Assembly: GCF_028736235.1 (NCBI RefSeq)
Contig: NZ_CP117884.1
Span: 1,550,001-1,614,000, forward strand
From: Lacticaseibacillus pabuli
GTDB taxonomy: Bacteria > Bacillota > Bacilli > Lactobacillales > Lactobacillaceae
Direction of reading: 5' to 3'
Length of the DNA: 64,000 nucleotides
Notes under the pieces: model-generated
Told to the model about the DNA's origin: nothing
Seen by the model: only the letters and a program-made list of their open reading frames with translations
Databases searched by the model: none
Translations under genes and position numbers: made by a program
Shown here: one piece after another, positions 8,814 to 17,612 of the stretch
Layout: each line of letters begins with the position of its first letter
Numbering within the stretch: position 1 is the first letter of the stretch

Positions 8814-9249
8814 CACGAACACCTCCCTCTGTCAGTAATTGTGCCATCGCATCCCAAGCCAGTAGCGCGCACTTCACTCGCGCTGGAAACTGACGAACTC
8901 CAGCAAGCGCAGCAGCGTCTTCATCACCCAACATTGGCGCACCTGTCGTAATCATGGCGTTGAAATCATGGCAGAGCCGCCCGACCTCAAGAGCCGTTTT
9001 GCCATGTGCAGCATCTACCAATAAGGTCGCGCTGGCCCGGCTGATGGTGCATCCTTGCGCATCAATGGCGACACCAGTTAGCACACCGGTCGCATTCCAA
9101 CTCGCGCGCAAGTTCAACACATCCCCACAGCTCGAATTAACCGCGTGGACTTGTGGCGCATTCGCTGCGACAGTCCCACAGTGTGCTGGTCGTGCCGCAG
9201 CATCCAGGATGACCTCTCGATACAGTTGATCTAATCGACTTAGACTCAT
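8791..9249 (-). CDS. sufU: Fe-S cluster sulfur carrier SufU, 152 aa
   Basis: Zinc-dependent sulfurtransferase that accepts persulfide from SufS. The zinc/sulfur ligands are visible: Cys41 and Asp43 in SSCGD, the Cys in QGCTISRAS, and the Cys in RVKCALLAWDAM. Between them lies the 18-20 residue insertion that separates SufU from IscU. It overlaps sufS by 4 nt (ATGA) and runs 23 nt into sufB, so translation of the three genes is probably coupled. Confidence 0.95.
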   Translation of the reverse strand: MSLSRLDQLYREVILDAAARPAHCGTVAANAPQVHAVNSSCGDVLNLRASWNATGVLTGVAIDAQGCTISRASATLLVDAAHGKTALEVGRLCHDFNAMITTGAPMLGDEDAAALAGVRQFPARVKCALLAWDAMAQLLTEGGVRDAGDQEQ

Positions 9250-10472
9250 CGCGCCGCCACCTGGAAAAACGCTGCGGCATCCTGCACCCCGGTTACCAAC
9301 CGTTCACAATCCACGGCAGTCGTGTATGCGCCCAGACTTGCACGCAACATCGCAGGCACACCCAGCGACGTCATCAGTGGTTGCGCACAGTGGTGCCCCG
9401 CGCGAACAGCGACGCCCTGTTCATCCAGGAAGGTCGCCAAATCGTGCGGGTGTACGCCAGCCAAATTGAAACTAAGTGTCGCGGCGGCTTCAGGGTGGGC
9501 GTATAGCGTCAGCCCTGGGATGACCGCTAATGCCGCGCGGGTTTGCTGGGTTAATGCCGCGCAATGCACCGTCATGGCTTGGCGCCGCGGCTGCAAGTAC
9601 CTTAACGCCGCACCAAGCCCAACGACGCCGAGGGTATTTTGACTTCCCGCCTCAAAGCGTTCCGGTGCCGGCGCCCAACTGACATTGTGCACACCGACTT
9701 CACTAATCATGCCGCCGCCAAGCGTCACGGGCGGCATTTCCAGCAGCAGTTCCGCCCGCGCGTACAGGCAACCAATCCCGCTTGGTCCATAAATCTTGTG
9801 TCCGGAGAATGCATAGAAATCGACACCAAGTTGTTGCACATTCACATTGTTGTGCGCAATACCCTGCGCACCATCTAACAGGAAGTAGCCGCCAACCTGG
9901 TGCACCGCGTCCGCGATAGCGCGAGCCTGTTTCAGGCAGGCACCACTCACGTTAGTCTCCTGAGCCAAGGCCACAACCCGGGTGCGCCGACTAATATGCG
10001 CGAGTACCCATTCCTCGTCAATCGCACCATCAGCGTGCACTGGCGCAATTAGCAAATGCGCGCCGCGTACACCGGCCAGCCGCCGCCATGGCAAAAAGTT
10101 ACTGTGGTGTTCGGCAACGCTGACGATAATCTCGTCCCCTGCATCCACCACCAAAGGACCGAATGACTGGGCCACCAAATTAATGGCAGCCGTTGTACCA
10201 CTAGTAAATACAATCTCACCGGCATGTGCCGCCCCCAGAAATGCGGCGACTTGTGTCCGCACCGCTTCGAACTGGTTGGTCGCATCATACGCTAATTTGT
10301 ACAAACCGCGGTGGACTGGTGCATTGGCCGTTGTCATATAAGCATTCATGGCATCAATCACGGTTTGTGGGTATTGACCCGTTGCCGCTTGATCCAGGTA
10401 TGCCAAATCCGGATGTGCCGCAAAGATAGGAAAATCCGCCCGCCAGTTCTGATCAATCTTGCTCATGTTCAT
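9246..10472 (-). CDS. sufS: Cysteine desulfurase SufS, 408 aa
   Basis: PLP enzyme that converts cysteine to alanine and loads sulfur on its active-site Cys for SufU. The PLP lysine lies in AFSGHKIYGP, the catalytic cysteine in RAGHHCAQP, and the cofactor-binding region in TSGTTAAINLVAQS. The ATG at 10472 is preferred to a TTG two codons upstream because GGGAG lies 8 nt away. The start overlaps the end of sufD by 20 nt; the stop overlaps sufU by 4 nt. Confidence 0.95.
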   Translation of the reverse strand: MNMSKIDQNWRADFPIFAAHPDLAYLDQAATGQYPQTVIDAMNAYMTTANAPVHRGLYKLAYDATNQFEAVRTQVAAFLGAAHAGEIVFTSGTTAAINLVAQSFGPLVVDAGDEIIVSVAEHHSNFLPWRRLAGVRGAHLLIAPVHADGAIDEEWVLAHISRRTRVVALAQETNVSGACLKQARAIADAVHQVGGYFLLDGAQGIAHNNVNVQQLGVDFYAFSGHKIYGPSGIGCLYARAELLLEMPPVTLGGGMISEVGVHNVSWAPAPERFEAGSQNTLGVVGLGAALRYLQPRRQAMTVHCAALTQQTRAALAVIPGLTLYAHPEAAATLSFNLAGVHPHDLATFLDEQGVAVRAGHHCAQPLMTSLGVPAMLRASLGAYTTAVDCERLVTGVQDAAAFFQVAAR

Positions 10473-11481
10473 CTTCAACGCTCCCTAACTGTGTTGCCAG
10501 TGCCCTCTGAACTGCGGCCGCCAGCGTCTGATCCAAATTTTCTGGCAACAGCCCCAGTAAGAACCCGCGGACCACAAGTCGAACCGCAACAGCTTCTTGC
10601 AGGCCACGACTCATCAGGTAGTACATCTGCTGACGGTCAATGGCAGACACGCTGGCTGCATGACCTGCCGTGACGTCATTTTCGTCAATCAACAGCAATG
10701 GGTTTGATTCCGCTTCGGCTTGGTCATTCAGCATGAGCACCCGATTTTCTTGCTGGGCGTTACTACCCCGCGCACCACGAACAATCGCGCCAATCCCATT
10801 CATGAACAACTGAGAACTACCACTAGCGACCCCATGTTGCGTGATCAAGCCGTCCGTCTTTGGTGCGACGTTGGTTACAGCGGTCGTGACAATCAGGCAG
10901 TCAGCAGCCGTCGTGAGCGCGGCCATTTTCGCATCCGCGGTCGCCCCCTGACCATTTAGGTTGACACTATGGTAAATAAACCCGGCATCCGCCCCAAAAC
11001 TCGCGGCGTGCCAGTGCAGCTGTGCATTCCGCGCCACATTCACTTGGCGGTCAAGTCCCACGCGACCAGGAGTTAGGTCCACCGTGGTCAAGTCCACTTC
11101 TGCATCTTCTTCTATATTAATGACCATCAACAGGTACTGCTGTGTGCTGGCCGCCTGATGTATTTCACGAATAACGGCCTTAGCGCCGTGCCCAACGTTC
11201 ACTTGCACCACGCCAGCAGCAGGTCCATCGAAAACAAGTGCCTCCCCCCGCCAATTGTCCGGCACGGTCACACATGTCGCGCTGGTAGTGGCGGCAACCA
11301 AATACTTAGCAAGCTGATCATCAGCGGCCGCAGCGACACTCTCAGCTGTCACGCTTTTCTGACTTACCGTTGGCGGCAACTGTAGATTTAGCCCAGATAG
11401 CGCCCCGACGTCATCCGGGAGCACACTACGCCAACTCATTTTCGGAAGCAATGGCCACTCGCGCTTAACCGCCTGCTTCAT
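10453..11481 (-). CDS. sufD: Fe-S cluster assembly protein SufD, 342 aa
   Basis: Partner of SufB and SufC in the SufBC2D scaffold. It is recognised by the C-terminal beta-helix ending DVTAGHAASVSAID followed by QQMYYLMSRGLQE, paralogous to the end of SufB in this operon. At 342 residues it is somewhat shorter than common SufD proteins (about 420), with a reduced N-terminal part; the conserved core is intact. Its ATG overlaps the sufC stop by 4 nt. Confidence 0.93.
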   Translation of the reverse strand: MKQAVKREWPLLPKMSWRSVLPDDVGALSGLNLQLPPTVSQKSVTAESVAAAADDQLAKYLVAATTSATCVTVPDNWRGEALVFDGPAAGVVQVNVGHGAKAVIREIHQAASTQQYLLMVINIEEDAEVDLTTVDLTPGRVGLDRQVNVARNAQLHWHAASFGADAGFIYHSVNLNGQGATADAKMAALTTAADCLIVTTAVTNVAPKTDGLITQHGVASGSSQLFMNGIGAIVRGARGSNAQQENRVLMLNDQAEAESNPLLLIDENDVTAGHAASVSAIDRQQMYYLMSRGLQEAVAVRLVVRGFLLGLLPENLDQTLAAAVQRALATQLGSVEDEHEQD

Positions 11482-12239
11482 TCGGCCGCCTCACTGATGT
11501 CCTCGTAGCCACTTTGTTCCAGCTGCTTAGCCAGCGCCGCACCCCCAGATTCGATAATGCAGCCGTCCTTCAATACGTGCACAAAGTCCGGCACGATGTA
11601 ATCCAGCAGGCGCTGATAATGGGTAATGATGAGCGTGCTGAATTGCGGGCCACGCATGCTGTTCACTGCCTCCGCGACGATACGCATGGCGTCCACATCC
11701 AGACCAGAATCAATTTCATCCAAAATGGCCAAGTGTGGTTGCACCATCAAGAGTTGCAGAATCTCGTTTTTCTTCTTTTCCCCACCGGAGAATCCGGCGT
11801 TTAAGTATCGATCAGCCATGTCCGGCTTCATCTTAAGCTGCGTCAGCCGCTCATCCAGTTCTCGCAAAAAGCGTGTCACGGGCATCTGGTCATCCTTAGC
11901 CCGTCTCGCATTAACGGCGGCGCGAATAAACGCCGCGTTCGTGATGCCTGCTATCGCCGGCGGATATTGCATGGCCAGAAACAGCCCCGCCCGTGCCCGC
12001 TGATCAACCGTCCAGTCCAGAATGCTCTGTCCGTCCATCCGGATATCACCCTGCGTGACCTGATAATGCGGGTTCCCCATGATGGTTTCGGACAAAGTGG
12101 ACTTTCCGTTCCCGTTTGGCCCCATGAGCGCGTGAATTTCGCCCGCGTGAATCGTGAGGTTGATACCACGCAAAATTTCGCGTGTGCCCTCGTCCGTCTC
12201 GACGCTCACGTGTAGATTGCTAATCGCTAATTCTTGCAT
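11478..12239 (-). CDS. sufC: Fe-S cluster assembly ATPase SufC, 253 aa
   Basis: ABC-type ATPase of the SufBCD scaffold. Walker A GPNGNGKST, signature FSGGEKK (the Suf-type variant), Walker B LAILDEIDSGLD, and the ITHYQRLLDYI switch region that is typical of SufC. The ATG at 12239 follows GGGGGAGCAAT; the longer upstream frame overlaps sufT and lacks a ribosome site. No membrane segment. It is the second gene of the operon. Confidence 0.96.
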   Translation of the reverse strand: MQELAISNLHVSVETDEGTREILRGINLTIHAGEIHALMGPNGNGKSTLSETIMGNPHYQVTQGDIRMDGQSILDWTVDQRARAGLFLAMQYPPAIAGITNAAFIRAAVNARRAKDDQMPVTRFLRELDERLTQLKMKPDMADRYLNAGFSGGEKKKNEILQLLMVQPHLAILDEIDSGLDVDAMRIVAEAVNSMRGPQFSTLIITHYQRLLDYIVPDFVHVLKDGCIIESGGAALAKQLEQSGYEDISEAAE

Positions 12240-12250
12240 ATTGCTCCCCC

Positions 12251-12598
12251 TTAAACCCCTAACGTCATGCGGCACGCGCGTGACATCCGGTCCATGGTCC
12301 ACACCGGCGTCATTCGAAACTGCACTTGCACCGGTGCGTCTCCGATTACCAATGCCATCGCGTGTTGCAGTATCTTCTCAAGATAATCCGTTAAAGGACA
12401 GCCAATCGTCGTCAGTAGCATCTCCAGCCGGTACCCCGCATCTGGCTCACGGACAAGTTGGTAAACCAGGCCCAACTCGAGCATATCCACGCCCAGTTCC
12501 GGATCAACTGCCCGATGCAAGGCCGCCGCCAGAGCCTCGCTCTCAGCCGCATCAATTCCCGTACATGTCACGCCGTAATCTGCCAATTGTTCTGTCAT
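12251..12598 (-). CDS. sufT: MIP18/DUF59 metal-sulfur cluster assembly factor (SufT-like), 115 aa
   Basis: Small Fe-S maturation factor of the MIP18/DUF59 family, thought to help cluster transfer to apoproteins. Diagnostic features are RAVDPELGVDMLELGLVY, the TTIGCPL motif with its single conserved Cys, and the C-terminal MTPVWTMDRMS. It is the first gene of the suf unit, 11 nt before sufC, so it is probably co-transcribed with sufCDSUB. No clear promoter of its own is visible in the 60 bp behind it. Confidence 0.9.
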   Translation of the reverse strand: MTEQLADYGVTCTGIDAAESEALAAALHRAVDPELGVDMLELGLVYQLVREPDAGYRLEMLLTTIGCPLTDYLEKILQHAMALVIGDAPVQVQFRMTPVWTMDRMSRACRMTLGV

Positions 12599-12617
12599 GT
12601 TGATCCCCCCGAGTATG

Positions 12618-12658
12618 TAAAAGCAGCTAGGCCGGGAAAGCCCAACCCAACTGCTTGG
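12618..12658 (-). terminator. Probable terminator after nrdG
   Basis: Imperfect hairpin with AAGCAG...CTGCTT outer arms and GGGC/GGCC-type inner pairing, followed by TTTTA on the minus strand. It is weak enough that readthrough into suf is possible. Confidence 0.55.
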
Positions 12659-12659
12659 C

Positions 12660-13265
12660 TTAACGCTTTAAATTCCGCCAAATCACCACGTCACCACTGG
12701 CTAGTGAGGCGGGTACATCGATAATGCGCTGGTTGGAACTACCGCGGAACTGCAAGGTCAAATCCTTTAGTGGCTCCAGGAAGCGACCGTCAACTAGGAT
12801 GTCGAGTAAGTTGAGCAATTCCAATTTATCCGGCGTTTCCTGCATCAACTCATCCCACTTGTAGCCCGTCCAGCTCCAAATATCCTTGGTGTGCCCGTAC
12901 TCGGCGCGGATACGTTTGCAGATGCGAATGCAGACCTGTGTGTTGAGAAATGGTTCGCCGCCCAGCAAGGTTAGGCCCTGGACATAGCTCTGGCCCAGAT
13001 CCGCGATAATTTGGTCCTCGAGTTGCTGCGTGTAAGGTTTCCCATAACGGAAGTTTTGCGCCGCCAGGTTATAACACCCTGGACAGGCAAAATTACAGCC
13101 AGAGACGTACAGGGAACACCGCACCCCCTCGCCATCCACAAAGTTAAACGGTTTATAGCTGGCCACATATTGCTTCGAGTATTGTGCCGCTGTCCATTCG
13201 CCCGGTTGCGGATTACGCGGACCCTTCCGCGGCGTGGCTTTCATGATTCGCTGCTCGTCTGCCAC
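12660..13265 (-). CDS. nrdG: Anaerobic ribonucleotide reductase activase NrdG, 201 aa
   Basis: Radical SAM activase that installs the glycyl radical on NrdD under anaerobic conditions. The CNFACPGCYN segment carries the CxxxCxxC iron-sulfur triad; GGEPFLN is the SAM-binding GGE-type motif; the IWSWTGYKWDEL region is typical of NrdG. Start GTG at 13265 is preferred because GGGAGG lies 7 nt upstream; an internal ATG lies 21 nt further in. The GTG shares one base with the nrdD stop, so the two are translationally coupled. Confidence 0.95.
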   Translation of the reverse strand: MADEQRIMKATPRKGPRNPQPGEWTAAQYSKQYVASYKPFNFVDGEGVRCSLYVSGCNFACPGCYNLAAQNFRYGKPYTQQLEDQIIADLGQSYVQGLTLLGGEPFLNTQVCIRICKRIRAEYGHTKDIWSWTGYKWDELMQETPDKLELLNLLDILVDGRFLEPLKDLTLQFRGSSNQRIIDVPASLASGDVVIWRNLKR

Positions 13266-15412
13266 TACTTACCTCCCGCAATCTGGTCGTTGCCAAATGT
13301 CATGTGCTTGCGCCGCGCCATGATTTCCATGTGCCGCCCGTGCACCATCGGCCGCTGGTTCGGATTACCGAGGTAACCACAAGTCCGCTTGACCACATCA
13401 CACGTAGCCGGATCCGTGTTACCACAATCGGGACATTTGAACCCACGCGCCGTGGCGGTGAATTCACCTTTGAAGCCGCACTTGAAGCACTGGTCAATCG
13501 GGGTGTTGGTCCCTAAGTAGCCGATCCGGTCGTAAGCGTAATCCCAAACCGCCTCGAGGGCCTTAGGATTCTGCCGCAAGTTTGGATACTCGCAGTAATG
13601 AATAAACCCGCCGGAGCAATACTTGGGGTAATCCTTTTCGAAGTCGATTTTTTCAAACGGCGTTGGCGACTTGCGCACGTCGTAGTGGAAACTGTTGGTG
13701 TAGTATTCCTTGTCCGTAATGTTTGGAATCGTCCCGAATTTCTCCGTGTCGAGCCGGCAGAAGCGGTCAGTCAGACTCTCACTCGGCGTTGAGTAAACGG
13801 AGTAGTGGTACCCTTCTGCCGCCTCCCACTGTTTGCAATGATCATAGAGGGCCTTGACCACGCTAACGGAGAAATCCTTGGCCTCCTGGTTGTGTTCCCA
13901 GTCGGGGCCATAGAAGACGGTGCCCACCTCGTACAGCCCGATATAACCGAGCGAAATCGTCGCGCGGCCATTCTTGAACAGGTCATCCACGTTGTCGTCC
14001 TCGCCCAGCCGCTTGCCAAACGCCCCATACATGTACAATGTTGGTGCGTTCTTCGGCGATGCCTGCTTCGCCCGGTTCAGTTTGAAGGCTAAGGCCTCAT
14101 GACAAACGTCCAGCCGGCTTTCAAGTAACGCCCAGAACTGGGCCTTATTGCCACCAGATTCGAGCGCAATCCGTGGCAAGTTCACCGTGACGACGCCAAG
14201 GTTCATGCGACCCGCGTTGACCTCGGCGCCAGATGCATCGCGCCAGCCCTGCAGGAAGGAGCGACAACCCATCGGCGCCTTGAAACTACCGGTTAGCGCC
14301 ACAATCTTGTCGTAGTTCAGCACGTCCGGGTACATCCGCTTCGTCGCACAATCGAGGGCCAGTTCCTTGATGGCATAATTGGGATCGCCCGGTTCGAGGT
14401 TCAGGCCACGTTTCAGGGTAAAGACCAATTTAGGGAAGATGGCGGTTCGCCGCTCAGTCCCAAGTCCCTTAATCCGGGTGTTCAGAATGGCCTTTTGAAT
14501 CTCAACCGCAGCCCAGCTGGTTCCCAGGCCAAAGCCCACGGTCGTGAACGGGGTCTGACCTTGGGACGAGTACAGCGTGTTGATCTGGTACTCCAAGCTT
14601 TCCATAGCCTGGGCAATGTCCGCTTTGGTCTTGCTGCGGGCGTATTTTTCACGCGTTGCGGGGTCATCAATCCACTCCTCGGCTTCTTGGAGGTGCTTGT
14701 CGTAATTCCGCATGGCATACGGCGCAAGGAATTCGTCGGTGCTGTCGGCGGAGCAGCCGCCATACTGACTGGAGGCCACGCTAGCAATGATTTGCGTCAT
14801 CTGGACCACGGCAGTTTGAATGCTGTGCGGCGTCCCCATTGTGGCGTTGCCAATTTTGAACCCATGCTTGAGCATCCCCTCAAAGTCAATCAGGCAGCAG
14901 TTCGTCATGGGACTGTATGGCTGGTAATCGAGGTCGTGCCAGTGAATATCGCCCTTGATGTGGGCGTTAGCAACGGCTGGCGGCAACATTTTCAGTCCCG
15001 TCGCCCGGGCAATGGTGCCAGCCGTGAGATCGCGCTGGGTGTTAAAGACGTTGCTGTCCTTATTTGCGTTTTCGTTGACGACGGTCCGATCCTTGCTCAG
15101 GAGTTTGCCCAGTGCCACGTCCAGATTCTTGTCACGGTTGCGTTTGGCAATCGATTGCTTGCGAAATTCGTGATAGGCTGCCGCGGCTTGCGGTGCCAAG
15201 GTTCCGAGCCAAGCCTCAGTAACTTTGGCCAAAGCCGCGCTATTGTCTAATGTTGCGCCAACACGTACCAGTTCATCAAAATCAACGGACGTATCGTCGA
15301 CGCCGCTTGCCTTCAAAGCAGAACGGGCACTCATCGTCAACTTCACCGCGCTAAACGGCTCCTCATTTCCACCCCGTTTGGTGATTGTGTTCACTGCTGT
15401 TGCGATATCCAT
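13265..15412 (-). CDS. nrdD: Anaerobic (class III) ribonucleoside-triphosphate reductase NrdD, 715 aa
   Basis: Glycyl-radical enzyme making dNTPs from NTPs without oxygen. The N-terminus carries an ATP-cone-like part (KRGGNEEPFSAVKL); the C-terminus has the zinc site CFKCGF...CPDCG and the glycyl-radical motif RTCGYLGNPNQRP. ATG at 15412 is chosen: AGAGGAAG lies upstream and the protein begins at the usual MDIATAVNTITKR. A 21-residue longer frame is unlikely. It is preceded by an NrdR box and followed directly by nrdG. Confidence 0.95.
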   Translation of the reverse strand: MDIATAVNTITKRGGNEEPFSAVKLTMSARSALKASGVDDTSVDFDELVRVGATLDNSAALAKVTEAWLGTLAPQAAAAYHEFRKQSIAKRNRDKNLDVALGKLLSKDRTVVNENANKDSNVFNTQRDLTAGTIARATGLKMLPPAVANAHIKGDIHWHDLDYQPYSPMTNCCLIDFEGMLKHGFKIGNATMGTPHSIQTAVVQMTQIIASVASSQYGGCSADSTDEFLAPYAMRNYDKHLQEAEEWIDDPATREKYARSKTKADIAQAMESLEYQINTLYSSQGQTPFTTVGFGLGTSWAAVEIQKAILNTRIKGLGTERRTAIFPKLVFTLKRGLNLEPGDPNYAIKELALDCATKRMYPDVLNYDKIVALTGSFKAPMGCRSFLQGWRDASGAEVNAGRMNLGVVTVNLPRIALESGGNKAQFWALLESRLDVCHEALAFKLNRAKQASPKNAPTLYMYGAFGKRLGEDDNVDDLFKNGRATISLGYIGLYEVGTVFYGPDWEHNQEAKDFSVSVVKALYDHCKQWEAAEGYHYSVYSTPSESLTDRFCRLDTEKFGTIPNITDKEYYTNSFHYDVRKSPTPFEKIDFEKDYPKYCSGGFIHYCEYPNLRQNPKALEAVWDYAYDRIGYLGTNTPIDQCFKCGFKGEFTATARGFKCPDCGNTDPATCDVVKRTCGYLGNPNQRPMVHGRHMEIMARRKHMTFGNDQIAGGK

Positions 15413-15481
15413 GTTAAGCACGCTTCCTCTCTTGATATGTAGGGTGCATTTTTCCATGCACGGCGGGCGCGTCACACGCGT

Positions 15482-15528
15482 TCGCCATATCTGCGATTAT
15501 AGCCGGTTGTAGACACAATATATAGTGT
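15482..15528 (-). promoter_or_regulatory. NrdR-box operator and -10 region of nrdDG
   Basis: ACACAATATATAGTGT at 15513-15528 matches the NrdR-box consensus very closely. A weaker half-conserved copy, TCGCCATATCTGCGAT, lies at 15482-15497, 31 bp away, which is the usual spacing of paired NrdR boxes. A -10-like TATAAT (minus strand 15501-15496) overlaps the weaker box, so NrdR binding would block transcription when dATP is plentiful. Confidence 0.82.
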
Positions 15529-15691
15529 TTAACGATGAAATAAGGTGCATATCCGGCAGATATAGTGGGTAATGCAGTGACAACAGGGATTGACTTAAAA
15601 TCATATTTTATAAAATAATTTTAGATTATCATCCGCCATCGCCGTTCGAACACGCTTAGCATTTTCACAACCTGCAATTGCCAATTATTGC

Positions 15692-15725
15692 GAAAAAAAG
15701 CCGGCCACAAAAAAATGTGACCGGC
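15692..15725 (-). terminator. Terminator after small membrane protein gene
   Basis: Stem GCCGGTCACA (15725-15716) pairs with TGTGGCCGGC (15709-15700), followed by seven T on the minus strand. Strong. Confidence 0.88.
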
Positions 15726-15759
15726 ATACCGAGAGTGTGACGATTCAGTTCAGAACAAA

Positions 15760-16068
15760 TTAGACGGCAAAATTGTTGGCGCGCAGGATGTCACGCGCAG
15801 TTTCGTTAGCCGGCTCGTACCCCTTTGCGAGCAAGTCGTTTATGTACAAGCGGTTGTACAGAAAACTAAAAACGAGACAGGTGAAGAATGTCCCACCGCC
15901 AAAGGTAAACGTCCCTGTCAACAGTTCGATGGCGATGATGATTAATGCCCATTTGTAATCACTGCGAAAAAGCGCCGGAAAGAATCCGAAAAATAACGTC
16001 GTCCAAGAAAACCCGACTTTTGTGGTGACAACGGCTGCCGTCGCGCGGTTCGTTAATGTCACAAACAT
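15760..16068 (-). CDS. Small membrane protein, DUF2628-like, 102 aa
   Basis: Resembles the small DUF2628/HrgC-type membrane proteins: a short cytoplasmic start, then KVGFSWTTLFFGFFPALFR.DYKWALI, a second hydrophobic block with GGGTFFTCLVFSFLYNRLYI, then a soluble tail LLAKGYEPANE. Two or three membrane segments. The ATG at 16068 follows GGAGGAGATTACT, a strong site. Monocistronic with its own terminator. Function unknown. Confidence 0.72.
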   Translation of the reverse strand: MFVTLTNRATAAVVTTKVGFSWTTLFFGFFPALFRSDYKWALIIIAIELLTGTFTFGGGTFFTCLVFSFLYNRLYINDLLAKGYEPANETARDILRANNFAV

Positions 16069-16304
16069 AGTAATCTCCTCCAAATATAAAATTATCCGCT
16101 TCAATCTTTAAACTAATTTTAACAGCTCAACCAGGCCCAAACCATCAACCTAGAGACTGACTTTTTAACGAAACCGGCCATTAATAATCGAATAATTGAC
16201 ATAAATCGGTGTATATTTGCCGTTAATCGCAACATTCCGTTAAATTTATCCCGTTAATTTTCAATGCAAATGCCCGTAATGCCGCGGTTCGTGCTCACTT
16301 TCCC

Positions 16305-16333
16305 TGAACATTTTCATTAATTTCTGATACAAT
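16305..16333 (+). promoter_or_regulatory. Putative promoter of yueI-like gene
   Basis: TGAACA (16305-16310) and TACAAT (16328-16333) with a 17-bp spacer, about 30 bp before the start codon. Confidence 0.45.
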
Positions 16334-16365
16334 GACTGCATCGAACAGAAAAGGAGGCCCACAAA

Positions 16366-16815
16366 ATGGCAGATCAAGACAACGTCAATGACCACATCAC
16401 CAACGCGCTCTTTGGCGGTAAGCAGACCAAGCCGGACGAACGTCGTCACTACTTGGGGTCTCTGCGGGAACGTGTCGAATTACGGATTACGAATGACGCA
16501 CTAAGCGACCAAACCACCGTCTGGAACTTCCGGATGGCACTACCTAAATACAAGGGCAAGCCTGATTTAACCGTTCTGATCAACGGCAAGCTCGGCATGG
16601 GCATCACCGGTCCGTACATTAAGTTGTGTTCCGAGAACAACCTTAAGTTCACGTTAATCAACGACCGGACCGCCTTGCTTGGCGCAGACGATAGCGGCTT
16701 GCTTATCGTTGCCCCAGACGCGGTGAACCTTCCAGATGATCAGATCGCATTAGTTGATACCACGAAGAAACCTCAGAAAGAACACAAGGGGTTGTTCGGG
16801 AAATTGTTCCATTAA
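16366..16815 (+). CDS. yueI: YueI family protein (DUF1694), 149 aa
   Basis: Conserved Firmicutes protein of unknown role. Diagnostic parts: the N-terminal D.I.NALFGGKQTKPDERRHYLGSLRERV and the middle SGLLIVAPDAV. Soluble and cytoplasmic. AAAGGAGG precedes the ATG at ideal spacing. The gene is monocistronic with a strong terminator that it shares with the convergent TMEM175-like gene. Confidence 0.88.
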   Translation: MADQDNVNDHITNALFGGKQTKPDERRHYLGSLRERVELRITNDALSDQTTVWNFRMALPKYKGKPDLTVLINGKLGMGITGPYIKLCSENNLKFTLINDRTALLGADDSGLLIVAPDAVNLPDDQIALVDTTKKPQKEHKGLFGKLFH

Positions 16816-16829
16816 GAAGCTGTAATAGA

Positions 16830-16871
16830 AAACTGGGATGCCCCCGCATTATGGGCACCCCAGTTTTTTTT
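16830..16871. terminator. Bidirectional terminator
   Basis: Stem AACTGGGATGCCC pairs with GGGCACCCCAGTT around an 8-9 nt loop; eight T follow on the plus side. It lies between converging genes. Confidence 0.88.
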
Positions 16872-16879
16872 GACACTGA

Positions 16880-17437
16880 TTAATTCAGTCGTCCCTTCGA
16901 CTCCATCCGTAGCCAAACAATCGGCGACCAGGCCATCCGGACAAGCCCAACAACCAAAGCCGAATATGGCAGCGGATAGATGAAAAAGCCAACGTATAGT
17001 AAGTTAATCACCCAGGTACTGACTTGCGAATCACTCCCTGCCTCTGGATCCTGACGGCGAACGGAACGTGAAAACATCGCCAGCAAAACATACCACCCCA
17101 GCTGCACCAAGATAAAAAAACGTTCCGGTAATGGTCGCGTTGGGTAGTCGGCGACCCAATTCGTCGCGACAGGCATCAAGGTCACCCAGAATAGCAGTGC
17201 CATATTCCACATCACGGAACGATACGGAATCTTGGTCACGTTCTTCAGGAACAAATGGTGCGCCATCCAGAGATTTGTCAGTGCAAAGAAGCTGACAAAG
17301 AATGCGAATACTGGGATAAAGCCCTTTGAAAATGCTGCCCACGTAGCCGCTTCCGGGGTATGAATTTCCAACGCCATGATGGTCATGATAATGGCTAAAA
17401 TAGCATCGGTTAATGACTCGACACGACTCTTACTCAT
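16880..17437 (-). CDS. TMEM175-family (DUF1211) membrane protein, 185 aa
   Basis: Bacterial TMEM175-type potassium channel. The first helix carries the family signature RVESLTDAILAIIMTIMALEI, the place of the RxxxFSD selectivity motif, here with Leu-Thr instead of Phe-Ser. Further helices include VFAFFVSFFALTNLWMAHH and several hydrophobic segments to the C-terminus (six in all). ATG 17437 begins exactly at the family start (MSKSRVES); the Shine-Dalgarno is weak. Whether it conducts potassium is inferred from the family only. Confidence 0.82.
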   Translation of the reverse strand: MSKSRVESLTDAILAIIMTIMALEIHTPEAATWAAFSKGFIPVFAFFVSFFALTNLWMAHHLFLKNVTKIPYRSVMWNMALLFWVTLMPVATNWVADYPTRPLPERFFILVQLGWYVLLAMFSRSVRRQDPEAGSDSQVSTWVINLLYVGFFIYPLPYSALVVGLVRMAWSPIVWLRMESKGRLN

Positions 17438-17573
17438 GTTATGCACCAACCCTATCAATTTAATGATATAAGTATAGCATTCAAGGAACGACACGGTGTT
17501 CAAATTCGACGCACTCAGCCTATTCGTGTTATTAGCGGCTTGTTTTTGTTCGCAGGCGTGGGTTCATTCTAAT

Positions 17574-17603
17574 TAAAAATGCCGCGTTCATTACGAACAC
17601 GGC
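17574..17603 (-). terminator. Terminator after gshF-like gene
   Basis: Stem GCCGTGTTC (17603-17595) pairs with GAACGCGGC (17589-17581), with an ATTTTTAATT run after it on the minus strand. Confidence 0.75.
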
Positions 17604-17612
17604 ACTCCAGAT

